From NCBI GenBank assembly GCA_910585445.1, contig CAJUEK010000026.1:1-31104 (forward strand): 31,104 bases of DNA, written 5' to 3'. Source of the stretch: an uncultured Bacteroidales bacterium. Lineage in GTDB: Bacteria; Bacteroidota; Bacteroidia; Bacteroidales; UBA932. Shown here piece by piece: positions 15,863 to 26,400 of the stretch. The notes beneath the pieces are model-generated. The model worked only from the letters and a program-made list of their open reading frames with translations, searched no databases and was not told the origin of the DNA. The position numbers and the translations under genes are program-made. The first letter of the stretch is position 1. Each line of letters begins with the position of its first letter.

Positions 15863-18313
15863 TTATCTGATAATCTCATTATAGTCAACATATTCGCCGT
15901 TCTTGTAGCATGTGGTATTCTCGACAGTCGCGTCCGGCGCACCCTCAGGATTGTCCTTCCAAGTGCTCCACTCACCCACTTTTCCTCCGACGGCACACTG
16001 GAATATGCAGTCTGCTGCAGTATATCCCGTGCACCAGCCCGGACCGGCAGTCGCCTGGGTCGGATTCTTGGACAAGTCTATAGAAGAATCAATCGTGATG
16101 TCAGAAAGGATTATGCCCCTGTTGACGCATCCCTTTATCTGGCCCTTGTTGTGCCCTGCAATTCCTCCCGCACGGCATCCGAGCTGTGAGAATACATTGC
16201 CGTAATTGGTACAGTTTGCGATTATGTTGGAGGTTCCGTCCGTTCCGCCGAAGATGCCTCCTATGCGCTTGAAGCCGTATTTCGTTTTGTCTCCACCATA
16301 CTGTCCGACAACATCGTCCTGCACGGTGCCGTAATTGTTGCAATAGCTTACAGTGGAGAAATCCTCCGGCGTAACAGTGCCTCCGAGGGAAGCCACAATG
16401 CCGGCGCTGCGCCCTGTTGGAGAACTTATCGAGCCGTAATTGTCACAATATTCGAGTGTCGTTCCGCCAGCCATTATCCAACCGCATACTCCGGCCGTCT
16501 GCATACCGGTTCCTCCGGCCTGCTCATTGCTTATGCGCCCTGTGACGACATCTCCGTAATTCACGCAAGGGGCGTCCTTGCCTCCTATCTGCGAATCGTT
16601 TGAAGTGCCGACAATTCCTCCCATGACAAAAAGCTTGTTTGCCGCGTCATCCCCCTCGAGGATCATGCTGACATTATTTTCCACACCCGTAATTATGGTC
16701 TTGTCAGCATAAGCGACAAGTGCACCTGCGGATATCACATCCTCCGCATTCATTCCCGCAAGGGTTATCCGGTCGCCTTCTGCACCAATCACAAGATTCT
16801 TGAGAGAAGCACCTGACGTCGCCCCGAAGATGCCCCACAGGTTATTTGAAGCATCAGAGACATCGAATGTCCACCTGATTCCGGTTATGGCATATCCCTG
16901 GCCGTTGAACACTCCTGTAAACGGAGAAACAAGATTCTTATATGAAGGGTTTCCTGTTGACTTTGCAAAGCCAATCGGAGTCCACTCAGTCACGCCGGAC
17001 AAATCGATGTCATTTAGCAGCACCACTTCACCCGATTCATTCTGCCAGCGGCTTGTAGAAGCGCCCGAATTGACGGCCTTTGCAAATGACACGAAATCCC
17101 CCGGAGTGGAAATTCCCGGCACAACAGGCCCTATCGGCTCCACAGGAGACTGCCACACTTCAATGCTGACATTGACACCATAATGCCTGTTGCTGAAAGT
17201 CACTGTCCCCTTTCTCTCCAGACCGAGCCCGTTCTCATAATAGTCAGCCACAAACTTATGGACAGAAGTAACCATCCCGGCTTTTGTCACGGGCTCCCTA
17301 AGCCATGAAGAACTTTCCTGCGAAACGCTCACCTCATAATCAATATTATGAGAGACACTTATGTCAAACTCTGTCAGCTCACCCGGAAGACAGATTGCAG
17401 TGCCCTGCTTATAGCTTGACTCCGGATCATTTATCACGGCATCTCCATATGTGAAAAACAGAGGCTTGAGCACCGTGGTCTCCCCAGCCGTGACCATAAT
17501 CACAGTGTTCCCCTCCATAGCTCCCTCTTTCAGCCTTACTGCAATCGTCCTTGAATACCTGTTTATCTCCACCTCAACATTATATGCCGTGAAAAAGTCC
17601 ACATAAGCATCCTCTGCAAGGCTTCCGCTTACCGTATATCCTATTTCCACAGGCACGGCCCAAGAGGATACAGGCACTATGTGCGGCGCATCAAAAGCGA
17701 TTCCGAGGGCCTCAAAAAGACTTACTTCAAAAGATGTCCCGTCAGCAAGCGTGAACACTGCCACCCCCCTTTCCCCGTCTGTCACGACAGAAGAGAAAAT
17801 CATGTTGGAGACATCCGTAGCCAATTCATCCGTGACTTCGCCGTTGACAGTCCAGAATCCGCCGTCACTTATCGAGATCTCAGGGACCTGTCCTCCCACC
17901 GGAATCTTCCGCCCATCGGAATCGAGCAGCCATCTTCCGTTCTCCCCATTGTTGTCAGTCAGTTTCCAATACCACTGCCCGTCGCTGTCCTTGGCCACGA
18001 TCACGATAGGGACAGTAACAGCGTCACCGCCAAGGGCAAGCGTAATCGTCTTGACCTCACCTCCTGCATTTTGGTAGCATATGATTACATTTCCGCTGCC
18101 GTCTTCGCTTATATATGATATGAAACTGCAGCCGATCAAGGCATTGAGTTCCTTCAGACCTGCATTCATTTCAGCCGCGGCCTTTTCCAGGGCTGAAAGT
18201 TCCTTGTCAATGGCATCTATGTTCCTTGTCAGTTCGGAATCATCATAGCCGCACCCGGCCCCAACGAGAGCACACGCGGCAAGAAGCATCATTCTGTATA
18301 ATATCCGTTTCAT
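15863..18313 (-). CDS. surface lipoprotein with DUF4988-like module, BACON-like domain and GLUG-like repeats, no enzyme domain
   Basis: The mature protein begins at Cys21 (VGAGC) and continues GYDDSEL, nearly the same as the other two large lipoproteins. Its DUF4988/PL29-N-like module contains GGFWTVNGEV and WYWKLTDNNGE. A BACON-like segment near 330-400 (SSSWLREP ... GTVTFSNRHYGVNVSIEVWQSP) is followed by a region that begins GISTPGDFVSFAKAVNSGAS, then by repeats such as YCNNYGTV, NCTNYGNV and GCVNRGII. The chain ends soon after the repeats without any catalytic domain that I can see. A carbohydrate-binding role at the surface, like SusE/F-type proteins, is likely. ATG at 18313 is chosen because it gives a standard signal peptide and lies 10 bases after the preceding stop; an upstream ATG at 18340 would overlap the neighbour. 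Confidence 0.8.
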   Translation of the reverse strand: MKRILYRMMLLAACALVGAGCGYDDSELTRNIDAIDKELSALEKAAAEMNAGLKELNALIGCSFISYISEDGSGNVIICYQNAGGEVKTITLALGGDAVTVPIVIVAKDSDGQWYWKLTDNNGENGRWLLDSDGRKIPVGGQVPEISISDGGFWTVNGEVTDELATDVSNMIFSSVVTDGERGVAVFTLADGTSFEVSLFEALGIAFDAPHIVPVSSWAVPVEIGYTVSGSLAEDAYVDFFTAYNVEVEINRYSRTIAVRLKEGAMEGNTVIMVTAGETTVLKPLFFTYGDAVINDPESSYKQGTAICLPGELTEFDISVSHNIDYEVSVSQESSSWLREPVTKAGMVTSVHKFVADYYENGLGLERKGTVTFSNRHYGVNVSIEVWQSPVEPIGPVVPGISTPGDFVSFAKAVNSGASTSRWQNESGEVVLLNDIDLSGVTEWTPIGFAKSTGNPSYKNLVSPFTGVFNGQGYAITGIRWTFDVSDASNNLWGIFGATSGASLKNLVIGAEGDRITLAGMNAEDVISAGALVAYADKTIITGVENNVSMILEGDDAANKLFVMGGIVGTSNDSQIGGKDAPCVNYGDVVTGRISNEQAGGTGMQTAGVCGWIMAGGTTLEYCDNYGSISSPTGRSAGIVASLGGTVTPEDFSTVSYCNNYGTVQDDVVGQYGGDKTKYGFKRIGGIFGGTDGTSNIIANCTNYGNVFSQLGCRAGGIAGHNKGQIKGCVNRGIILSDITIDSSIDLSKNPTQATAGPGWCTGYTAADCIFQCAVGGKVGEWSTWKDNPEGAPDATVENTTCYKNGEYVDYNEIIR

Positions 18314-18323
18314 AATGTCTGTT

Positions 18324-21300
18324 TTAATTAGCTTTAGCACGCAGAAGAATATAATTCATGCAGCTGCGCTCACCTTTGCTGTCACTTATAACATTGACCA
18401 CCGAGCCGGACTGTGCAGCGGCGTCATAGACCCACATCGCCGAAGAGCCTCCTCCGTCGAAACGGGTCTGGTTCCATCCGCCGAGCTTCTTTGCTATGCG
18501 GTACATCTCGTAGCTCTTCAGGCCCATGGACCAGTCGTTTTTCCTGCCGTCCACCTCTATAAGCCATACCTTTGTCCTGTCTTCGCTGACCGTAACGAAA
18601 GTCACGGGATCATGCTGGGTCCTGTTCGTATGGTTGGCCGAACATGACTCGCTCTTGTCCTGCCCGTCTGTCATGAATGAAAACATTGCGGAATTTTGCG
18701 TAAATACAGGCTTGCTCTCGCCGTCTACCGCCATGTCAGTCCTTATCCTTATGGTATTCCCCGCCTTTGCAGATGCCGCAACCTCCTCAGCGACATTACC
18801 GTACAAGGCAAACGCGATCTGTTTAGGGTTATCCAGATATGGAGCCTCAGCCAGAGCGGAAGACCTGCCGTCATGCACAGCAGTTATCACAGCCTCCGCA
18901 TATCCGGCATTGACTCTCGCGATGTCAGAGACATATTCCGCCACGACATAAAGCACATTCCTTGCAAGCGGATTGACAATCTCGGGATGCTCCGGATGAG
19001 GGGTTTTCCTGTAGCGCGAAGTATAGGCGTTGGCCTGCCAGCTTGGGGAAGCATGGCGCAGAATCGTGTCATTGACGGAATAAAAAGCGTATTCTTTTCC
19101 TTCAAGGGAGAACTTTCCGACAGGCCCCGTTGACTTTCCCCCGCCGAACGTCTTTTTTCCGCAGCTCGAAGTCCGGTCTGTGAAGACAGTGAATGCCCAG
19201 TCATGATTGCTCAAGCTTGCACGGACGGAAGGATTGTTGGCATATACCAGTTCTCCTTCCTCGATATGCGGTCCGCGGGAAATTCCGTCATTGGAATCAA
19301 AGAAGCCTGTATTTATTCCTGCTATTATATTCTGGCCCTCACTGCGCTTGCGCTCGCACAACTGGCTGAGAGTCTCACGTATGCAGAAGCCGTTGTTGGC
19401 ATTCCTGTTCGCATTCGGATTAGGCACTATGTCATCGGCATACGCAGTCGTAAGCTCCAGCGAAGGGTCCGTCATGTCAATCTCGAGCACATTTATATGC
19501 CTTGGCACGTATGTGCATGAATAATGATGATATACGACAGCCGGATGAAGATTCCTCGTCTCAGTCTCAGTCCATGCAAAATACTCGTCAAGAGTCCAGT
19601 CCACCGTATTCTTTTCTGTGTCAAAGAATTTGTACACCTGATAGCAAAGCGCATTGCTATACATGGCAGGCTCCCCGTTCACATGTCCGTAACCTTTGTT
19701 GCCGGTGACAGAAGCGAACTGGTTGCTGTATCCGCATGCCCATCCGGGCCCGTGCTCATGGTTCGCGGTGAAATCCCCGATGATGTCACCGTTATTGGTG
19801 CAACCTGTTATCGTACCGGTGTTATGTCCGACGAAACCTCCCGTGCGGCTGCTTAGCCACGTCTTCACTGTCCCGTTGTTGCAGCAGCCGGCTATTGTGC
19901 CCGCGTTTCCTCCGGCAATTCCGCCCATTCTCTTGACAGAAGTGTTCTCCGAAGCGAACTGGCCTATCACATCATCTTCCACAAGAGCATTATTGGTGCA
20001 GTTTTCTATTGTGCATCCTGCTGCATTGGAAGTGCCCACAATGCCTCCCTGGCGCCCTGCCGGCGCAGAAAGCCTGCCGTTGTTGGTGCAAGATTTTATA
20101 ATGTCCTTGCCTTTGAGGAAGCCGGCAATGCCTCCGAGCTGTATTCCGGTCGCACCTGAACCGGTATTGGCAAGGCGTCCCGTAGTTATTTCGCAGTTGT
20201 TGGTGCAATTCTCAACCGTGCATCCGTCACTGTACCCGAGCACACCGGCCAATGTCCTGATTCCCGTTGCACCCGCACCGCTTCCGTCAGCTCTCATGCG
20301 GCTTCCTTCCGAGCCTACGGTAAGATTCCTTATCACTGCCCCGCATGCATATCCGAATATTCCGCAATGGGCATTCACGGACAAGTCATAGCTGATGTCA
20401 AGGTTGATAAGAGCATAACCATTTCCGTCAAAAACATCAGTGAACGGCATTTCTTGACCGCCGGCTGGCTCCAGAGTGCCAACACCAGAAAAATCGATGT
20501 CCCCGAGAAGCACGATGCTGCCGTCCGGCCCGCGCCAGCGTCCCAAAGAAGCGCCGGAATTGACTGCCGAAACGAATTTGATGAAATCACCGGCGGTCTT
20601 GATGCCATAATATTCAGGAGCGGTATCCGCCGCCACGACCTTTATGTTCTTGACAAGGACATTTCCGCTTCCGTCAGCAAGAAGCAGGGTGAAATGTCCC
20701 TCTTCAAAACCCTTTTCCCAAGTGAGCGAAATTATTCCCGCATCCTTGTCAAGCACGGCGCCAAGTCCCGAAACCTTAACTATCCTCACTGCCGTTGTCC
20801 CGGCATTTTTTCCTGTCAGTTCATAAGTGAGAGATGCCCTGCCCTCTGATGAATCCTCCATTCTGAATATTCCCGGGGAGATAATCTCCCCGGCATATTT
20901 CAGAACGATGCCGAATGCGCCGAAGACAGGTGCGGACACTATGCTTCCGTCCGAAAGAGTGAAATCGACCTTTTCCCCGTCCTGGACTACAGAGGTTATA
21001 AGGGACACTGACTTGCCCTCGGCTTTCACCGGATTGCCGGCATGGTCCTTAAGTCTTACCCCGTTCAAAGTCCAGTATCCTTCATCATCAATCCTCAGCT
21101 GAGGCGTCCTGCCGGCCACCGGGATGCGGCTTCCGTCCACGTCCTTCAGCCAGTCAGTCTTTCCGGAAGAAGTCAAGGTCCAGTACAGGACACCGCCATC
21201 CTCCTTCGTGCCAAGCAGGGGCGCAGCGCTGACATCCTCCTTAACGGCCACCGTCACGGTATGCTCGACATTGTCCCCGCCGACATAGCTTATGACATGG

Positions 21301-21527
21301 TTACCGTCAGAGTCAACGGTGATTGAGGTTATCGCACCTCCACGTACTACCGCTCCCAAAAGCCTGAGCTGCGCATTTGTCTGCTCAAGCTGCGAGGAGA
21401 GTTCTGTCAGTGAAGTGTATATATTATCGACATCATTCCATAGTGCCGAATCATCGAAGCCGCTGCATGAGCCCGTCATGGCAATGAGGGCAGACGCAAA
21501 TATCGGCAAAATGCGGTTTCTTTTCAT
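18324..21527 (-). CDS. surface lipoprotein with GLUG-like repeats and C-terminal phosphodiester glycosidase (NAGPA family)
   Basis: After a lipoprotein signal (Cys21 from the chosen ATG) and the SGFDDS surface-export-like sequence come a coiled coil, a DUF4988/PL29-N-like module (YWTLNGVRLKDHAGNPV) and repeats of the form NCTNNCEI, SCTNNGRL, GCCNNGTV, GCTNNGDI. The last ~390 residues are a phosphodiester glycosidase domain (DUF2233, the family of the human uncovering enzyme NAGPA): INTGFFD, then VDGRKNDWSMGLKSYEMY and RFDGGGSSAMW with the conserved DGGGSS. Known members cleave a sugar from a sugar-phosphodiester such as GlcNAc-1-phosphate. The ATG at 21527 is preferred because it starts a normal signal peptide; an ATG at 21581 adds 18 residues. 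It follows susD after a gap of 118 bases. Confidence 0.85.
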   Translation of the reverse strand: MKRNRILPIFASALIAMTGSCSGFDDSALWNDVDNIYTSLTELSSQLEQTNAQLRLLGAVVRGGAITSITVDSDGNHVISYVGGDNVEHTVTVAVKEDVSAAPLLGTKEDGGVLYWTLTSSGKTDWLKDVDGSRIPVAGRTPQLRIDDEGYWTLNGVRLKDHAGNPVKAEGKSVSLITSVVQDGEKVDFTLSDGSIVSAPVFGAFGIVLKYAGEIISPGIFRMEDSSEGRASLTYELTGKNAGTTAVRIVKVSGLGAVLDKDAGIISLTWEKGFEEGHFTLLLADGSGNVLVKNIKVVAADTAPEYYGIKTAGDFIKFVSAVNSGASLGRWRGPDGSIVLLGDIDFSGVGTLEPAGGQEMPFTDVFDGNGYALINLDISYDLSVNAHCGIFGYACGAVIRNLTVGSEGSRMRADGSGAGATGIRTLAGVLGYSDGCTVENCTNNCEITTGRLANTGSGATGIQLGGIAGFLKGKDIIKSCTNNGRLSAPAGRQGGIVGTSNAAGCTIENCTNNALVEDDVIGQFASENTSVKRMGGIAGGNAGTIAGCCNNGTVKTWLSSRTGGFVGHNTGTITGCTNNGDIIGDFTANHEHGPGWACGYSNQFASVTGNKGYGHVNGEPAMYSNALCYQVYKFFDTEKNTVDWTLDEYFAWTETETRNLHPAVVYHHYSCTYVPRHINVLEIDMTDPSLELTTAYADDIVPNPNANRNANNGFCIRETLSQLCERKRSEGQNIIAGINTGFFDSNDGISRGPHIEEGELVYANNPSVRASLSNHDWAFTVFTDRTSSCGKKTFGGGKSTGPVGKFSLEGKEYAFYSVNDTILRHASPSWQANAYTSRYRKTPHPEHPEIVNPLARNVLYVVAEYVSDIARVNAGYAEAVITAVHDGRSSALAEAPYLDNPKQIAFALYGNVAEEVAASAKAGNTIRIRTDMAVDGESKPVFTQNSAMFSFMTDGQDKSESCSANHTNRTQHDPVTFVTVSEDRTKVWLIEVDGRKNDWSMGLKSYEMYRIAKKLGGWNQTRFDGGGSSAMWVYDAAAQSGSVVNVISDSKGERSCMNYILLRAKAN

Positions 21528-21588
21528 TATGGTCATTTGTTTGGAAAGTGTTTGTTTTTCATTTGGAATCGCTCCCGACACGGAATAG

Positions 21589-21602
21589 GCAAGCTAACTT
21601 GC
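21589..21602 (-). promoter_or_regulatory. small hairpin between susD and the downstream lipoprotein genes
   Basis: GCAAG and CTTGC are paired around a four-base loop in the 118-base gap after susD. The region also holds a GCTC...GAGC pairing nearby. Hairpins in this place can stabilise susCD messenger or reduce downstream expression, but this one is small and has no T-run. Confidence 0.25.
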
Positions 21603-21645
21603 ACATGCTCCCGGCCCGAGCGTCTATCAAATCCAGTGACAGTCA

Positions 21646-23439
21646 TCAGAAATTCAATCCGTCATTCCATCCCGGATTCTGGGTAAGCATGCCTCCCGTG
21701 CTGACACGCTGGGCCGCCGGTATAGGCCACAGATAGTCACGCCCCTCGTCAAAGGTGAACGTGCTGCCTGCCCATGCCGTCACATAGCCGCTCTCCCCCT
21801 CCGACAAAATGACAGAAGAGCCTATCTTCAGGGTCACGAGCTTGTCCTTGGCACTGCTTGCAGGCGAAGACGTATAGAATTCCGTATCATTGGCGCCGTC
21901 TCCGTCAAGGTCATAGATTCCGGGACCAGGGACATACATTCCGTAATAAGGTGCGTTTTCATTTACCATCTGCAATCCCTCTTTCCAGCGCAGCATATCC
22001 CATTGGCGCAGACCCTCCATGACAAGCTCGACCGTCCTCTCGCGGCGTATCTCAAGAATCAGCCCCGGTACCGTACGCCCCGCAGCATTCGGGTAACACG
22101 CAAGAAGATAAGGGTCCGGAGATTCAGAGGCTGCCGCAACATCAAGATTCGGCATTCCTGCACGGTCACGCAACGGCTTTATCGACTTGTCGGCATCATC
22201 CTGCGTGAATGTCCCAAGCTCGGCCTTTGCCTCGGCAAAATTCAGATACACCTCAGCCGCCCTGAAAAGCGGGAAATCGCTGAATGACTTGCTGGCACCC
22301 GAGTAGTCCTGCACAGAGCAGTCCAGGGCGAATTTCACAGGCTCATATCCCGTTAGGGCCGAAAAATCATTGCCGTATTTGCTGACTCCGATTATATTCA
22401 CATTCCTCAGAAGGTCATATCCGGGACACAGGACTGTCTGGGCCATCCTCGGGTCTCTTCCGGAAGTCTCCTCCCTCCACATCATAGTGCCATGTCCGGG
22501 AATATCCGTGAAACGGCTTCCGTCTTTCATAAGATAATGGTTCATGAACCGGCGCGTGAATCCCATCTTGGCATTGCGCAGATTGAACTGCACGCTGGAC
22601 GAGACCGCAGCCGCCTGGCTGTACCTCTTTGCAAGGATTATTTCCTGCTCCACGGCATCAAGGCTGTTGAAAAGGGTTCTGTAAGGGTTTTCTCCTCCGG
22701 ACCATATCGAATACGGACTGTCATCGATGAACGTCTCCGCAGCCTCAACTGCCTGAGCGAGATATTTTTCCGCATCTTCCATCTCGTGATAAATCCTCCA
22801 TGTGCCCTCAAACAGGGCGGCGCGGGACTTCAGGGCAAGCGCAGTCCATTTAGTGACATGATAGACATCCTTGCCCTCAGGCAGCATTTCTATCGCATTG
22901 TCCAGATCTTCCATAACCTTGTCCATCACGAATCCGCGGTCATCCCTCGGATGCCTCAGCTCCCCCGTCTCGTCCGAGCCGAGCACATGGTCATACCACG
23001 GGACATCCCCGAAGCGCATCACCTTTTCGAAATACGTCAGGGCACGGAAGAAATAACATACGCCCGTATATTCTTTGGCCGCCTGGGCGTCTTCACACTG
23101 ATGCACCCTCTCAAGACAATAATTGATGTTGCGCAGATGTTTCCAGTACCATTCGTTCTTGGCGTCAAGATCATCGGTGGCGTATCTCGTGCCAAGTATA
23201 ATGTCTCCCAAGCTGTTGTCCACAAGGTCATCTGCATTCCTTCCGGAATACGTCTCCGCAGACTCGAATATGTTGTAATAATAGTTGCACCAGTTGTCAA
23301 GGTCAGTCCTGGACTTGAATGAGGTGTCAGGAGTGACAGTATCCTCAGGTATGAGCGTAAGGTCACACGAGAGAGCACAGGCGGCAAGCAGCATGCACAA
23401 GAATATCCTGTGAAATAATGGTTTTAATGTCAGTTTCAT
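21646..23439 (-). CDS. SusD/RagB family surface glycan-binding lipoprotein
   Basis: The 597-residue protein has a lipoprotein signal with Cys25 (ALSC) and the start of a SusD family protein (CDLTLIPEDTVTPDTSF). Family hallmarks include the tetratricopeptide-like helices (AAKEYTGVCYFFRALTYFEKVMRFGDVPW), the TKWTALALKSRAALFEGT segment, and the C-terminal ERTVELVMEGLRQWDMLRWKEG segment followed by a PGWN ending. SusD proteins sit as lids on their SusC partner and bind the ligand before transport. It starts nine bases after susC, the usual pairing. The residues do not show which glycan is bound. Confidence 0.96.
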   Translation of the reverse strand: MKLTLKPLFHRIFLCMLLAACALSCDLTLIPEDTVTPDTSFKSRTDLDNWCNYYYNIFESAETYSGRNADDLVDNSLGDIILGTRYATDDLDAKNEWYWKHLRNINYCLERVHQCEDAQAAKEYTGVCYFFRALTYFEKVMRFGDVPWYDHVLGSDETGELRHPRDDRGFVMDKVMEDLDNAIEMLPEGKDVYHVTKWTALALKSRAALFEGTWRIYHEMEDAEKYLAQAVEAAETFIDDSPYSIWSGGENPYRTLFNSLDAVEQEIILAKRYSQAAAVSSSVQFNLRNAKMGFTRRFMNHYLMKDGSRFTDIPGHGTMMWREETSGRDPRMAQTVLCPGYDLLRNVNIIGVSKYGNDFSALTGYEPVKFALDCSVQDYSGASKSFSDFPLFRAAEVYLNFAEAKAELGTFTQDDADKSIKPLRDRAGMPNLDVAAASESPDPYLLACYPNAAGRTVPGLILEIRRERTVELVMEGLRQWDMLRWKEGLQMVNENAPYYGMYVPGPGIYDLDGDGANDTEFYTSSPASSAKDKLVTLKIGSSVILSEGESGYVTAWAGSTFTFDEGRDYLWPIPAAQRVSTGGMLTQNPGWNDGLNF

Positions 23440-23448
23440 GATTCTGCC

Positions 23449-26400
23449 TTAGAATTTGATGTCTATGCCTATTGAAAATGTCCTCGGATATGCGTAGCCG
23501 ACTCCTGTTCCCGAAGCGTTTGTGCCGGATGTGCCTGCAATCTCCGGATCCATGGTCTTTGACCATTTCTTCAGTGCGGACCAGTAGCATATGTTCTCTC
23601 CGGTGAAATAAAGGCGGACCTGGCTTATCTTCGCCCTCATGGTAAGATGCTCCGGCAAAGTGTAGCCGATGGTCAGGTTCTTCAGTCTCAGATATGCGAG
23701 ATTGACAAGATACCTGTCATTGACATGTCCGAGTGCACCTGTAGAATAGGCATTGTAGCCACGCGGACGAGGGAAATACGCATTCCTGTTTGTCTCAGAC
23801 CACACGTTGTCCATGAAATCCTCATGTATGAAAGAGGTCACCGGAAAAGCAAACGGTCCCCAGAAATCAGAGGCGCTCTTAGAGGAGTCCGAGCTGGTAT
23901 TGGCGTACCAGTCACGGCGTCCTACTCCCTGGAAAAAGGCCTGGAAGTCAAGTCCCAGCCAGTTGAATCCCAGGCGGAATGAATAATTATATCTCGGGAG
24001 GGAGTTTCCGATTACCCTCATGTCACCGGAATCCTTAAGCGTACCGGATCCTGGGCCTATGATTCCGTCACCGTTCAAATCCTCGAAGCGCGGGTCACCG
24101 GCACGCAGGTAGGTTCCGCATTCAGGATTTCCGCTCTTGATGCGGCTGTTGACTGCGCTGTAGTCATATTTTGCCTCATATTCGGCAGCCTCGCGGTCTG
24201 TCTTGAAAAGCCCGCTGACATGGTAGCCCCATATTTCTCCCAGACGCATGCCTTCATAATAATTGCCGGCACTTGTGTTGTAGCCGTTATAATTCGGAAG
24301 CAGGCCGTCCGGATTGTGATATTTGGTTATGGTCGTGATATAGTCTCCGAGAGCGGCGCTCACATTGTACGAAAACGGGCGTCCGGCAAGGTTGAAAGTG
24401 TCGTTCCACGAGAGCATTATCTCCCAGCCGTCCGTGCGGAGATTGGCGCAGTTGGCCTTCGGTGTGCTGGCCCCGTATGAGGACGGGAGGGTCAGCGAGG
24501 TCGTGAGCATGTTTCTTGTCTCACGGAGGTACCAGTCTCCGGTGAATGTCAGCCTGCTGTCAAAGAACGAAAGATCAATTCCGGCATCGTATGTAGTGAC
24601 AGTCTCCCATGTGAGGTCAGAGGAAATCGGATTGGACAGCTTTGAGTAAGGAGCCTTAGTTTCCCCGTCGAATGTCCAGTCAAGAGATGTCGATGGGAAG
24701 CCGGAAGTGCTGTCGCTTCCTGTTGTGGTCATTATCTGGACTATATAGGAATAATTGTCAACCTGCTGATTGCCAAGGCTTCCTGCCGAGAAGCGTATCT
24801 TCGCGTCATTCATGACGCCTTTGACCGGAGCATAGAATTTTTCTTCGGAGATTCGCCATGCGGCCGATGCAGACGGGAAATATGCCCACCTGTGTCCTGG
24901 AGCGAATCTTGAGGAGCCGTCCGCACGGAAGCTTGCCTCAAAGATGTACCTGTTCATGTAGTCATAGTTAGCCCTTGCGAAGAAGCCGAGAGTCTTGTAG
25001 GCCTCGATGTTCTGGGTAAGGACAGGCGTTCCGGTAGCCACTGCGAATGTAGCAAGGTCATCGGAAGTAAGGCCCGTGTTCTTGACCGTCAGGTTTGTGG
25101 AACGGTAATGCTCATACTGGCCTCCGGCCACAAATTTAAAATTGTGGGCATTCTTCCATGTGTCCTCGTATGTGCCGTATATATTCACATTGTGGCCCTT
25201 GTGCCTGAAGTTGGATTCCTGGTACATGTTCTCATTGGCTCCGGTAGCCGCTGCTGTCTCCACAAGACCTTCCGTGCGGGAGTAGTCATATGTCATGCTG
25301 CGGTATTTGTAGAGCCTGTCCCTTGTCCTGTAGTCATATGAGGCTGTCAGATAAAGTTCCTTCATAAAATTGACCACCAAGGAGTTTGTCAAGGTAAGAT
25401 ATTCATTTTCACGGCTGTTGCTGTTCTTGCCGGCAGACAATATGCCGACACGGCCGCCTCCCATCGGAGAGTTCTTGGCAAGCTGGTTGACATAGCTCAC
25501 TATAGTTCCGTCAGGGTTTTCCGGAAGCCATGCCGCACAGATATTAGACTGGAGAGCACCGAAGACCTGCTCGTAGTTATAGTATCCTCCGTATCTGTAG
25601 GCTGATTTGTCGTATGAAATGTTGGTGGACCATTTCAGCCATTTTAGCGGATTGACGCTCAGCTTCGCCCTGAACGCATAGTCGGAATAAGTGTCGTCGG
25701 CGAGCCTCATCATGCCTTTCTGATAAAGGTATCTTCCGCTGGCATAGTAGCTTATCTTTTCCGAACCTCCCTGAAGCGAGATATTATGCTCAGTCTGTGG
25801 ACGGACCCTGCGGTAGATATATCCGTACCAGTCGAAGTTGCCGTAGTAATAATATTTTCCCGTAGCCTCATCCACTATTGTCCATGGGCGCGAGGGGTCT
25901 TCCGTGAGGTCATTGCGTCGGTCATAAAGCATCTGCAGCCCGCCGTTTGCCTCGGTATATTGGAAAATGTCATGAGTGGCGTCCGAAGAGTTGTTCATGA
26001 AGTTGTTGACTATGTTCACATGGTCATATCCTGTGCGTATGAAGTCTGTCGATGTGGTATTCATCTGCCAGCCGACGCGTCCGCTGTAGCTTACGGTCGC
26101 ATTGTCACCGCGCTTTCCGGCCTTTGTCGTTATCAGCACCACTCCGGCGGATGCCTTTGTTCCGTATATCGCACAGGATGATGCGTCTTTCAGTATCGAG
26201 ATGGATTCTATGTCATTGGGGTTTATCTGGCTGAGGCTGACTTCAACCCCGTCAGCAAGCACAAGAGGAGAGCCGGAGTTGAGTGATAGGGCGCCACGGA
26301 TGTTGATGCTGTAGCTGCCCTCGGGAGAACCGGTTCCGAATGAGATGTTCGTGGCAGGGTCGGTTCCCTGCAAGGCATTGGCAGCCGACACGACAGGTCT

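Noticed and set aside
22492..23322. 276-codon plus-strand open frame opposite susD
   Set aside because: Fully antisense to a clear SusD gene, with no recognisable motifs.
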